Of a stretch of DNA of 64,000 bases, positions 26,294 through 33,780 are shown piece after piece; position 1 is the stretch's first letter, and every line of letters begins with the position of its first letter. Where the stretch lies: positions 1 through 64,000 of the forward strand of contig NZ_BDBR01000012.1 in the NCBI RefSeq assembly GCF_001613085.1. Reading direction: 5' to 3'. The notes below the pieces were generated by a model that worked only from the letters and a program-made list of their open reading frames with translations, did not search any database and had not been told where the DNA came from. The DNA is from Nocardia salmonicida NBRC 13393. Its GTDB lineage: Bacteria; Actinomycetota; Actinomycetes; Mycobacteriales; Mycobacteriaceae. The translations under genes were made by a program, and so were the position numbers.

Positions 26294-26632
26294 ATGAAGG
26301 TCACCGGGGACGACGTCCGCGCCTACGTCCTGTCGCTACCGCAGACGACGGAGCAATTCGCCTGGGGCATGCCGATTTTCAAGGTCGCGGGCAAGCTGTT
26401 CCTCACCCTTCCCGAGGACGAGACCTCGATGGCGGTCCGCTGCCCGATCCTCGACCGCGACGAACTGGTCCTCGCCGAACCCGACAAATTCTGGATCGCC
26501 TCGCACGAGTCCGGTAACCCCTGGGTCCGCGTCCGCCTGGCGTCGCTCGACGATCGCGAGGAACTGGAAGCCATAGTCACCGACTCCTGGCGCCAAGCCG
26601 CCCCGCGGGCCTTGCTGGAGGCAGACCAGTGA
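26294..26632 (+). CDS. MmcQ/YjbR family protein
   Basis: A 112-aa protein of the MmcQ/YjbR double-winged fold (CyaY-like). Recognisable parts are the N-terminal DDVRAYVLSLPQTTEQFAWGMPIFKVAGKLFLTL and the C-terminal DREELEAIVTDSWRQAAPRAL. Often described as DNA-binding, but the role is not established. It follows the importer operon by 53 bp on the same strand. Confidence 0.85.
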   Translation: MKVTGDDVRAYVLSLPQTTEQFAWGMPIFKVAGKLFLTLPEDETSMAVRCPILDRDELVLAEPDKFWIASHESGNPWVRVRLASLDDREELEAIVTDSWRQAAPRALLEADQ

Positions 26633-26664
26633 GCGCGTGACAGTCCACCGGTCCGCGAGATCGA

Positions 26665-27096
26665 CTACAGCACCGGCGTGATCGTGGCCTCGATCGTCTG
26701 GATGGAGTCCACCGGGATGACGAAGGTCTCGGTGATCTCCACGGTGGTCAGGCGGATGTCGCCCACTCCGGTGTCGAGGAGGTAGTGGGTGGTGACCGTG
26801 TCGCCGGATTCGGACATGGTGAGGTCGCGAATGCCTCGGATCACGCGGTACTGGAGGCCGTTCTCCAAGTCGGCGCTCAGCTGCGGGCCCGAGTAGCCGG
26901 TTTGGAAGCCGACCTCGACGCGGGTGGCGTCGGGGGCGAAGGGGACCGCGCTCGCGTCGTGGGAAACCAGGGCGTCGAGGTAGGCGCGGGCAATGGCCTG
27001 ACGGGGTGAGTCGGCCGCATTCGGTTCTGCCGCAGCGGTTGCCGTGCCGAGTGCGAGGAAAACGGCGGCCAGAGCCGAAACGTGAGTGATTCTCAT
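26665..27096 (-). CDS. Secreted NTF2-like (DUF8021-type) protein
   Basis: A 143-aa protein with a clear signal peptide (cleavage near residue 24, ATAAAEP) and a small alpha+beta domain: a helix with AIARAYLDALVSHDASAVPFAPD, then strands typical of NTF2/SnoaL folds. No catalytic residues can be assigned. It is convergent with the YjbR gene and divergent from the YaeQ gene. Confidence 0.7.
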   Translation of the reverse strand: MRITHVSALAAVFLALGTATAAAEPNAADSPRQAIARAYLDALVSHDASAVPFAPDATRVEVGFQTGYSGPQLSADLENGLQYRVIRGIRDLTMSESGDTVTTHYLLDTGVGDIRLTTVEITETFVIPVDSIQTIEATITPVL

Positions 27097-27182
27097 GTAC
27101 AGATGCTGGCGGTCCGGACCGGTAAGTGCAACCGGGAGTGCGCGAGTAGTCGACGTGGCGGCCCGGTAGGGTCGGAGCTCCT

Positions 27183-27725
27183 ATGGCACTCAGCGCAACA
27201 CTGCACAATTTCGCCGTTCAGCTCGCCGATGTGGACCGGGGGGTGTACGAGGATCTCGAATTGCGGGTGGCTCGGCATCCGTCGGAGACGCTGGAATACA
27301 TGATCACGCGGATCCTCGCGTACTGCCTGCAGTACGAGGAGGGGATCGTCTTCAGCGACGGCGGGATTTCGGCGACCGATGAGCCCGCGGTGCAGGTTCG
27401 GGATATGACCGGGCAGACCACCGCGTGGATCGAAGTGGGTGCGCCTGACGCCGACCGTATTCATCGTGGGAGCAAACTCGCAGGTCGTGCGGTGGTTTAT
27501 ACCCATCGCGACCCGGCGAAGGTACTCGCGCAATACGCGGGCAAGAAGATCCACAACGCCGCGCGGATTCCGCTTGTCAGTTTCGATCGCGCGTTCATCG
27601 ACGAGGCGGCGGCGCTGGTCGATCGTCGTAATACCGCCACCCTCTCGGTCACCGAGGGTGTGCTCTATCTGGACCTCAACGGCACCAGCTTGCGTACCGA
27701 TGTCACCGAGCAACCCCTCGGCTGA
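27183..27725 (+). CDS. YaeQ family protein
   Basis: A 180-aa protein with the hallmark YaeQ sequence (RHPSETLEYMITRILAYCL, then EPAVQVRDMTGQTTAWIEVG), a fold related to PD-(D/E)XK nucleases. The Asp/Glu-x-Lys core is incomplete, as is usual for the family, so nuclease activity is doubtful. Function unknown. It may be co-transcribed with the esterase gene 88 bp downstream. Confidence 0.88.
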   Translation: MALSATLHNFAVQLADVDRGVYEDLELRVARHPSETLEYMITRILAYCLQYEEGIVFSDGGISATDEPAVQVRDMTGQTTAWIEVGAPDADRIHRGSKLAGRAVVYTHRDPAKVLAQYAGKKIHNAARIPLVSFDRAFIDEAAALVDRRNTATLSVTEGVLYLDLNGTSLRTDVTEQPLG

Positions 27726-27813
27726 CGCCGGTACGGGGTAGCTTGGCGTGCACCGGCGACGCTCGGCCCGAGCGCTTCGACTGTGCCGGTCTCGTCGTCG
27801 AGTGGAGGTCGCG

Positions 27814-28728
27814 GTGCCCGGTGTGATGAGTCGGTTCGTGATTCCGGGATTCCTGCGGGTCACCCGGCGCAACCGGAACTACATCGATGCCGAGATGGCC
27901 ACGGCACACGTGCGTGAGCGCGGGCTGCGGCCCGTCGCCTACGGTCCGCCGCGCAAACTCCGCGGTGTGGAGATCTCGGTGGCGCACGAGGGCGGCTGGC
28001 CGATCTACACCTTGACCCCGTCGGACGGCATCTCGCGCGGCGGCCTCGTGTACGCGCACGGCGGCGGCTGGGTGGGCGAAATCGCTACGCAACATTGGCA
28101 ACTCGCGGCCCGCATCGCCGCGCAGACGCACCTCGTCGTGACGGTCCCGATCTATCCGCTGATCCCCTTCGGCACCGCGGCGCAGGTGATTCCCCGCTTC
28201 GCCGAACTGGTCACGGCCGCCGACAAGCGCTACGGCCCGACTTTCCTCGCCGGCGACTCCGCGGGCGGTCAGATCGCGCTGTCCACCGCGCTGCATCTGC
28301 GCGACGCGGGCCATACCGTTCCCCGCACGATTCTGATCTCGCCCGCCCTCGACCTCACCCTCGAAAATCCCGAGATCGACGAGGTGCTCCGACGTGATCC
28401 GTGGCTCGGTCGCGACGGCGGGCTGGTGTTCGGCAGGATGTGGAGTGGCGAACTATCGATGAAAGATCCCCTGGTCAGCCCGCTGTTCGGCGACCTCGTC
28501 GGGCTGGGTCCGCTCACTCTGTTCACCGGAACCGACGACATCCTGAACCCCGATGCCCGCCTGCTGGAGGCGAAGGCGCGTTCGGCGGGCGTCGACCTCG
28601 ACTACCACGAAGAACCCGGACTCGTGCACGTCTACCCGCTCACGCCCAGCGCCGAAGGCGCGACGGCCCGCCGCCGGATCATCACCATCCTGCGTGCCGA
28701 ACTGGATGCGGCGCACAGCATCTCGTGA
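27814..28728 (+). CDS. Alpha/beta hydrolase, hormone-sensitive-lipase (group IV) esterase
   Basis: A 304-aa esterase with the oxyanion HGGG (82-85), nucleophile Ser149 in GDSAGG, Asp241 (GTDDIL) and His272 (LVHVYP), a complete HSL-type catalytic triad. It should hydrolyse short- to medium-chain acyl esters. I choose GTG 27814 because GGAGG lies 5 nt upstream; the ORF is open upstream and an internal ATG at 27826 is possible. Convergent with the TetR gene, 4 bp apart. Confidence 0.9.
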   Translation: MPGVMSRFVIPGFLRVTRRNRNYIDAEMATAHVRERGLRPVAYGPPRKLRGVEISVAHEGGWPIYTLTPSDGISRGGLVYAHGGGWVGEIATQHWQLAARIAAQTHLVVTVPIYPLIPFGTAAQVIPRFAELVTAADKRYGPTFLAGDSAGGQIALSTALHLRDAGHTVPRTILISPALDLTLENPEIDEVLRRDPWLGRDGGLVFGRMWSGELSMKDPLVSPLFGDLVGLGPLTLFTGTDDILNPDARLLEAKARSAGVDLDYHEEPGLVHVYPLTPSAEGATARRRIITILRAELDAAHSIS

Positions 28729-28732
28729 GATC

Positions 28733-29314
28733 TCAACGCTCGGACAGGTGCACCTTGAACAGGATCGTCAGCTGAGTGACCGCCTGGTCGAACGGGTGTG
28801 ACGACTTGAGCGCGCGGCTGTGCACGATCGTGCCCTCGATGGTGGTGAGCAGGAAACCGGCCAGCGACACCGCGGTGGAGCGTTCGATCCCGGTGGCCAC
28901 GATCCCGTCGGCCAACCGGGCGGTCCATTCGGCGAAGGCCTGGCCCGCGATGGACTGGACGGCGGGGTCGAGCTCGTCGAGAGCGGCCGCCATCATGAAC
29001 GAGCCCGCGGCGTAATCGGATTTTTCCAGCGGAATTCGCCAGAAGGCGAGTAGGTCGGTGAGCCACTGCTGGGCCGAGGGCGCGGTCTGGAGGGCGTCGG
29101 CCATCGAGCTCACGTGCGAGTACACCAGACGGGCCACGATTCGTGCCGCTGTCTGCACCAATTCGCCCTTGCCGGAAGGGAAGTGCTGGTACAGCGAGTT
29201 ACGCGAGGTCCTACTGCGCTTAAGTAGTTCACTCAGCGCGGCCGCGTGCACACCGTGTTCCTGGACGGTGCTGATCGTGTGCTCGATCAGTCGGGCGCGT
29301 GGTCCGGCAGCCAT
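28733..29314 (-). CDS. TetR-family regulator (LmrA/YxaF type)
   Basis: A 193-aa repressor: N-terminal TetR HTH (about 8-52; SRTSRNSLYQHFPSGKGELV recognition region) and a ligand-binding C-terminal domain like LmrA/YxaF. It is divergent from the FabH-like gene, with two identical perfect palindromes in the shared intergenic region, so it very likely represses that gene and itself and senses a fatty-acid-like or drug-like ligand. Confidence 0.88.
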   Translation of the reverse strand: MAAGPRARLIEHTISTVQEHGVHAAALSELLKRSRTSRNSLYQHFPSGKGELVQTAARIVARLVYSHVSSMADALQTAPSAQQWLTDLLAFWRIPLEKSDYAAGSFMMAAALDELDPAVQSIAGQAFAEWTARLADGIVATGIERSTAVSLAGFLLTTIEGTIVHSRALKSSHPFDQAVTQLTILFKVHLSER

Positions 29315-29337
29315 CCGATCTTCTCCTACCCCTTGAT

Positions 29338-29353
29338 TGAACCGATCGGTTCA
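29338..29353. promoter_or_regulatory. TetR operator copy 1
   Basis: TGAACCGATCGGTTCA, a perfect 16-bp palindrome, 24 bp from the TetR start codon. An identical copy lies 35 bp away, centre to centre. Confidence 0.85.
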
Positions 29354-29372
29354 TGTTAGACCTATTTATACG

Positions 29373-29388
29373 TGAACCGATCGGTTCA
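29373..29388. promoter_or_regulatory. TetR operator copy 2
   Basis: Second copy of TGAACCGATCGGTTCA, 15 bp before the FabH-like ATG. The two copies bracket an AT-rich strip (CTATTTATA) that should hold the promoters, so a dimer on each site would shut off both directions. Confidence 0.85.
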
Positions 29389-29403
29389 TATGGAGAGGAT
29401 GCC

Positions 29404-30441
29404 ATGCCCACCCCCATTGCCACCGCGGTTCCGGTCACCCACGCGGGAATTCTCGGCCTCGGCGTGTACCGCCCGCGCCGTGTCGTGCCCAATGCCGAGA
29501 TCGTCGACGCGATCGAGTCGTCGGACGAATGGATCAAGACCCGTTCCGGGATCGCCGCCCGGCACTGGGCCGAGCCCGACGAGACGATCGTCTCGATGAG
29601 CGTCGCGGCCGCGCGTGACGCGCTCGCGGCGGCGGGGGTGAGCGCCGAGCAGGTCGATGCGGTGGTGCTCGCGACGTCGTCGCAGATGGTGCTCGGCCCA
29701 TCGGCGGGCGCGGTGGTGGCGACCGAACTCGGCATGCACGACACCGCCGCCTTCGACATTTCCGCCGGCTGCGCCGGCTTCTGTTACGCGTTGGCCGATG
29801 CGGCGAATCTGGTGCGCTCGGGTCAGGCGCGGCAGGTGCTGGTGATCGGGGTGGAGCGGCTGTCGGATCTGCTCGACACCACCGATCGCGGGTGCGCGTT
29901 CATCTTCGCCGACGGCGCCGGTGCGGTCGTCGTCGGCGCGGCCGAACAGGAGGGGATCGGCCCGGTCGCGTGGGGTTCGGATGGCTCGCGGACCTCGGCG
30001 ATCAAGCAGGACAAGGACTTTCTCGAGTATTTCGCCGAAGTCGCCGCGGCCGAGGCCAGTGGTGGTACTTCGCAACGTCCCTATATTCGGATGAACGGCA
30101 CCGAGGTATTCCGGTGGGCTGTCACGTTCTTGGAGAAAGCCTGTCGTGACGCGCTCGATCACGCGGGGCTCACGGCCGCCGACCTCGACGCTTTCGTCCC
30201 GCATCAGGCCAATATCCGCATCACCGACGCGCTGGTCCGCACCCTCGGCCTGCCCGAGAAAGTCGCCGTCGCTCGCGACATCATCGAAACCGGTAATACG
30301 AGCGCCGCCTCCATTCCGATGGCCATGGAACAACTCGTGCGCTCCGGCGCCGCCAACCCTGGCGACACGGCGCTACTGCTCGGCTTCGGCGCCGGTCTGG
30401 CGTACGCGGGCCAGGTCGTTCATCTGCCCCCGATCGCCTAG
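29404..30441 (+). CDS. FabH-like ketoacyl-ACP synthase III
   Basis: A 345-aa thiolase-fold condensing enzyme with the KAS III triad Cys123 (DISAGCAGFCYA), His267 (VPHQANIRI) and Asn298 (ETGNTSAASIP). It would join an acyl-CoA primer to malonyl-ACP. ATG 29404 has GGAGAGGA upstream. The dedicated TetR regulator and location away from a fatty-acid-synthase operon suggest an inducible, specialised role (for instance chain-primer choice) and not the housekeeping FabH. Its 3' end overlaps the convergent DUF1990 gene by 4 bp. Confidence 0.9.
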   Translation: MPTPIATAVPVTHAGILGLGVYRPRRVVPNAEIVDAIESSDEWIKTRSGIAARHWAEPDETIVSMSVAAARDALAAAGVSAEQVDAVVLATSSQMVLGPSAGAVVATELGMHDTAAFDISAGCAGFCYALADAANLVRSGQARQVLVIGVERLSDLLDTTDRGCAFIFADGAGAVVVGAAEQEGIGPVAWGSDGSRTSAIKQDKDFLEYFAEVAAAEASGGTSQRPYIRMNGTEVFRWAVTFLEKACRDALDHAGLTAADLDAFVPHQANIRITDALVRTLGLPEKVAVARDIIETGNTSAASIPMAMEQLVRSGAANPGDTALLLGFGAGLAYAGQVVHLPPIA

Positions 30442-30950
30442 TTCACCAGCGCGCGCAGATATCGGCGACGGTAGAAGCGTTGCGCGACAAGAAGTATCGG
30501 AAAAGCGAAGCGCCATGGTCCGGTCGGTGCCGGTCTCGTCAGCGAGCGAAGGGTGAGCGAGACGGTGCCGACCGAATCTCGATGCACGACAAAGGCTTCC
30601 TCGCCGCTGACCGGATGGCCGGGCAGGGTGCCGTAGGCGAAGCCGCACCGGTTCTCGGTCTCGACCACCGCGACTACGCGAACCGGCTCGTGGACGGAGG
30701 CAGGCCCCCATCCCGCGCTGATCCGGTACTTCGCGTCCGTCGACACCGCGACATCGGGAGCGATGCGAAAGCCACTGCGGCGCTTGATGCCCCACGTCAT
30801 GACGGCCTCGGACGCGGCGGCCCACGTCGGCTCGCCGTAGCCGATCACCACCGTGGCGTCGAACCGGCGGAATCCGGGGAATTCGCCGGTCCAGATTTCG
30901 TCGGCCGGGCTGGTCGCGCCGGCCGGGGCGTAGGTGAGTTCCTCGTGCAT
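30438..30950 (-). CDS. DUF1990 family protein
   Basis: A 170-aa protein of the DUF1990 family. Characteristic stretches are LTYAPAGAT near the start, VIGYGEPTWAAASEAVMTWGIKRRSGF, the CGFAYGTLPGHPVSGEEAF core and SLTRPAPTGPWRFAFPILL. The fold is thought to bind a lipophilic ligand; no activity is assigned. Convergent overlap of 4 bp with the FabH-like gene. Confidence 0.85.
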   Translation of the reverse strand: MHEELTYAPAGATSPADEIWTGEFPGFRRFDATVVIGYGEPTWAAASEAVMTWGIKRRSGFRIAPDVAVSTDAKYRISAGWGPASVHEPVRVVAVVETENRCGFAYGTLPGHPVSGEEAFVVHRDSVGTVSLTLRSLTRPAPTGPWRFAFPILLVAQRFYRRRYLRALVN

Positions 30951-30977
30951 GAGGTGACGATAGGTGCCGTCAGGTGG

Positions 30978-31307
30978 TCATGCGTTCGCCTTCTCGCGCA
31001 GCGACCGCTGGGTCACCGGGACCGCGTAGGCCGCGCCGTCGCGGATGCCGAATTCGAAGCGGCAGGGGAACAGTGAGGGTAGGCCGGTCGCGCGTAGGTC
31101 GAAGTTCGCGGCGAGGGTTTGCATGGCCCAGTTCTGTAGCGAATCCGGGAGCTGCAGGGTGGTGCCGTCGACGCAGCACACGTAGGCGTGGGTCTGCTCT
31201 CCGTCGACAGGCAAGGGGTTGCGCAGACCGACCGCGCCGATTTCCAGAATTCGTCCGGCGTTGCGGGAAGTAGCGACGCTCGGCAAATCCAACTCGATGT
31301 CGTCCAT
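30978..31307 (-). CDS. Hypothetical protein
   Basis: Not recognised. A 109-aa soluble protein beginning MDDIELDLPSVATSRNAGRIL, with a TTLQLPDSLQNWAMQTLAANFDL helix and a basic C-terminus. The ORF stays open further upstream, over the TerD gene in another frame, so I take the ATG at 31307; there is no clear ribosome-binding site and it may be leaderless. It is the last gene of the minus-strand side of the Ter island, 27 bp from the DUF1990 gene. Confidence 0.6.
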   Translation of the reverse strand: MDDIELDLPSVATSRNAGRILEIGAVGLRNPLPVDGEQTHAYVCCVDGTTLQLPDSLQNWAMQTLAANFDLRATGLPSLFPCRFEFGIRDGAAYAVPVTQRSLREKANA

Positions 31308-31461
31308 GCGGAAAACCGTATCGCAGCAACTATTCAGGGAACACCGAAATCGCGTGGTCTTGACGAACTTCGCTGATGTCGCAAATACGGGAAAGGGCGA
31401 GGTCGTCGCCGCACCGCGGCGGAGCTCGGCGCGGTGCGCGCCGGGCCCTGCCGCCTCGGTG

Positions 31462-32043
31462 TCAGCCGATGGCGAAGCGCAGCAACGCCTGGCGATCGCC
31501 CTGCTTGATCTTGCCCTTGCGGTCGAGGACCTCCAGCTGCCACACCGGACCGTTGCGGAAGGTGCGCGCGATCGCGTTGGCGTTTTCCGCGCCGAGCAGT
31601 GACGGCCAGATGTCGGCGACGGGCTGGGAATCGCCGCCGGTGGCGTCGTAGATCTTGAACGAGACGTTGTTGGCCTTCTCGAAGGAGCTGCCCTTCTTGA
31701 ACGCGACGGCGACGAAAACGATGGAGTCGATGGCGGGGGGAACATTGCTGAACGTGACGTGCACGGTCTCGTCGTCGCCCGCGGCCGCACCGGTCTGCTC
31801 GTCGCCGGTGTGCAGCACCGATCCGTTGGCGAGCGGGTCGAGCGAATCCAGACCGGCGAACCGCACCGGTTCACCACCTTGGAACAGCACGGCGATCAGA
31901 TCCAGGTCGACACCGCGCTTGCGCCGGGCCATTCCGAGAATTCCACCGCTGGAACCTGCCGACGGATCCCAGCTCACCCCCACACTCATCTTGGTGATAC
32001 CGGCGAGATCGGCTGCGCCGTCTTCTTTCTTGAGAGTAATCAC
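31462..32043 (-). CDS. TerD-family protein, divergent copy
   Basis: A 193-aa single-domain TerD protein. The fold markers are VGVSWDPSAG, GVDLDLIAVLF, the SVLHTGDEQTGAAAGDDETVHV loop and a final VWQLEVLDRKGK strand. Compared with canonical TerD the calcium positions are partly kept (DLD, GDDE), but the usual GELYRR..WKFRA..QGY end is replaced. TerD proteins act in envelope- or metal-stress complexes at the inner membrane face. GTG start at 32043. Faces the ATP-grasp operon across a small membrane-protein gene. Confidence 0.82.
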   Translation of the reverse strand: MITLKKEDGAADLAGITKMSVGVSWDPSAGSSGGILGMARRKRGVDLDLIAVLFQGGEPVRFAGLDSLDPLANGSVLHTGDEQTGAAAGDDETVHVTFSNVPPAIDSIVFVAVAFKKGSSFEKANNVSFKIYDATGGDSQPVADIWPSLLGAENANAIARTFRNGPVWQLEVLDRKGKIKQGDRQALLRFAIG

Positions 32044-32093
32044 GATTTTCAGGCTACGGACTTCGCTCGTCGCGTGCAGGGCCGCGGAATCGG

Positions 32094-32396
32094 TCAGCCG
32101 GAATGGGTCGCGAGGTAGACGAGGGCGGTCACCGCCAGGGCTATCGCGCCGAGGATCCCGCCCGCGATCGTGTCGGCGCGGTTGGTGGCCACCCCGCTCT
32201 CGATCCGGTCCCAGCCGACGAACGCGGCGGCCACGGCCCCGATTCCGGCGGGGGCGGCGACGAACTCGCTGACCACGGGAATGAACGAGACCGCGCAGGC
32301 GATGATGCCGAGCACCAACGCCGCGAGGCCGACGCCGTTGCGTGGCGGCGGCAGGGGCTCGGGACCGGGCATGGGATGAGGGTAGCCCTCGGTCAC
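32094..32396 (-). CDS. Small membrane protein (DUF4190-like)
   Basis: A 100-aa protein with a Pro-rich N-terminal tail (MPGPEPLPPPRNG) and two or three hydrophobic helices (GLAALVLGIIACAVSFIPVV and AGGILGAIALAVTALVYLA) in the pattern of DUF4190 proteins. I take the GTG at 32396; ATG 32372 is an alternative and neither has a good ribosome-binding site. Divergent from the ATP-grasp gene, 51 bp from the TerD gene on the same strand. Confidence 0.65.
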   Translation of the reverse strand: MTEGYPHPMPGPEPLPPPRNGVGLAALVLGIIACAVSFIPVVSEFVAAPAGIGAVAAAFVGWDRIESGVATNRADTIAGGILGAIALAVTALVYLATHSG

Positions 32397-32511
32397 AGCT
32401 TCGTCATGGTTGGTCGCGCGGGGGTCGGGTACTCCATGGAAATGGCAGCCCTGCGGGGATTCACTCAGAGTCCCGGGTTTCCGGGCTGTGTAGTTCGAAA
32501 GGGGATAAGGT

Positions 32512-33759
32512 TTGTCGATTTCAGGTGACGAATCGAAAAGTCGAAACCCGGACAAAGGTTATGTAGCCCTATTGGGTTGGAGTTTGAACGCGGTCGAGGC
32601 GATCGACCGGTTCGACCGACGCTATATCGTAGTCGCGCCCGAATGGGCGGAAAGTTATTGTACCGAGCACGACATTCCATATATCCCCTGGGATTTCGAG
32701 CGGCTCAACGACCGTTCGATGGAGATCGCGGAGACCCTGAAGAAAAAGGGGGTCGACGTCGCCATTCCGATCTTCGAGGAGACGGTGGAGTGGGCGGGTG
32801 CGATCAATTCCGTACTGCTCGATAATCCTCGGCTGCTCGGGCAGTCCATGCTCCTGCGTGACAAGTCGTTGATGAAACGGCGCGCGCAGCTCGGTGGTAT
32901 CCGGGTCGGCATCTTCGAAGAGGCGCACGAGCGCGACGATGTGATCCGCTTCCTGAAACGGGTCAATCAGACCCTGCTGAAGCTCGACGGTGATCCCAAC
33001 GATCCGATTCACCTCAAGGCCTTCGACAAGGCGGGCTGCCTCGGCCATCGGATCATCCGGACCCCCGACGAGGTCGACACCATCCCCGACGACGAGTTCC
33101 CGATGCTGATGGAATCCCATTTGGACGGCTGGGAGTTCGCGGTCGAGGCCTGGGTCCACAACGGCCGTATCTGCTTCCTGAACATCTCGGAGTACGTGAC
33201 GCTCGGATACTCGGTGTTCGTGCCCGCGACGCCGGAGCTGGAGAAATACCGGCCCGAGATCACTCGGCAGGTCGAAAAGCTGATCAAGACCTTCGACATC
33301 GAGTTCGGCTTCATCCATCCGGAGTACTTCGTCACCAGCGACGGGGAGATGTATTTCGGCGAAGTCGCCTACCGGCCGCCGGGTTTCAAGGTGTTCGAGC
33401 TGCTGGAACGGACATACGGTTTCAACGCCTATCATGCGCTGGTGCTGGCTTTCGACCCGAAATCCACCGACGAGGAGATCGAAGCGTTCTTCCCGAAGGA
33501 AGTGGTCGATGCCACCGGCCACGCGGGATGTTTCGGCGTGTATCCACGTCGGCGTGTGGTCAGCCGACTGTCGGTGCCGCCCGAGACCGAAGATCACGAT
33601 TACTTCGAGACGCACGAGCTCACGGCGCCACAGGCCGAAAAGGTCACCAAACGTACCGCATTCGGTAATCACTGGGGTCTGCTCTATTTCTTCGGCGAGG
33701 ACCCGTACACTCTGCGGGATCTGTTGAAGCGACAAGAAGAGCTCGACTTCTACATTTGA
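32512..33759 (+). CDS. ATP-grasp ligase of a Ter-type island
   Basis: A 415-aa ATP-grasp enzyme, which joins a carboxylate to an amine or thiol through an acyl-phosphate. Residues 1-110 look like a pre-ATP-grasp Rossmann domain; Lys118 (RDKSLMKRR) and Lys169 (HLKAFDKAG) are the nucleotide lysines; MESHLDGWEFAVEAW (199-213) and EFGFIHPEYF...GEMYFGEVAYRPPG (264-291) give the metal ligands (Glu201, Glu212, Glu284). The last 100 residues are an extra domain. The start is TTG 32512 with AAGGGGA 6 nt upstream. It is 21 bp from the 674-aa gene and flanked by TerD genes. Substrates unknown. Confidence 0.85.
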   Translation: MSISGDESKSRNPDKGYVALLGWSLNAVEAIDRFDRRYIVVAPEWAESYCTEHDIPYIPWDFERLNDRSMEIAETLKKKGVDVAIPIFEETVEWAGAINSVLLDNPRLLGQSMLLRDKSLMKRRAQLGGIRVGIFEEAHERDDVIRFLKRVNQTLLKLDGDPNDPIHLKAFDKAGCLGHRIIRTPDEVDTIPDDEFPMLMESHLDGWEFAVEAWVHNGRICFLNISEYVTLGYSVFVPATPELEKYRPEITRQVEKLIKTFDIEFGFIHPEYFVTSDGEMYFGEVAYRPPGFKVFELLERTYGFNAYHALVLAFDPKSTDEEIEAFFPKEVVDATGHAGCFGVYPRRRVVSRLSVPPETEDHDYFETHELTAPQAEKVTKRTAFGNHWGLLYFFGEDPYTLRDLLKRQEELDFYI

Positions 33760-33780
33760 TCCGTTGCCAGGGGCAACGGT

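Noticed and set aside
30978..31877. 299-aa minus-strand ORF as one gene
   Set aside because: Its first two thirds are a Ser/Arg/Pro-rich shadow of the TerD gene; only the last 109 codons from ATG 31307 look real.
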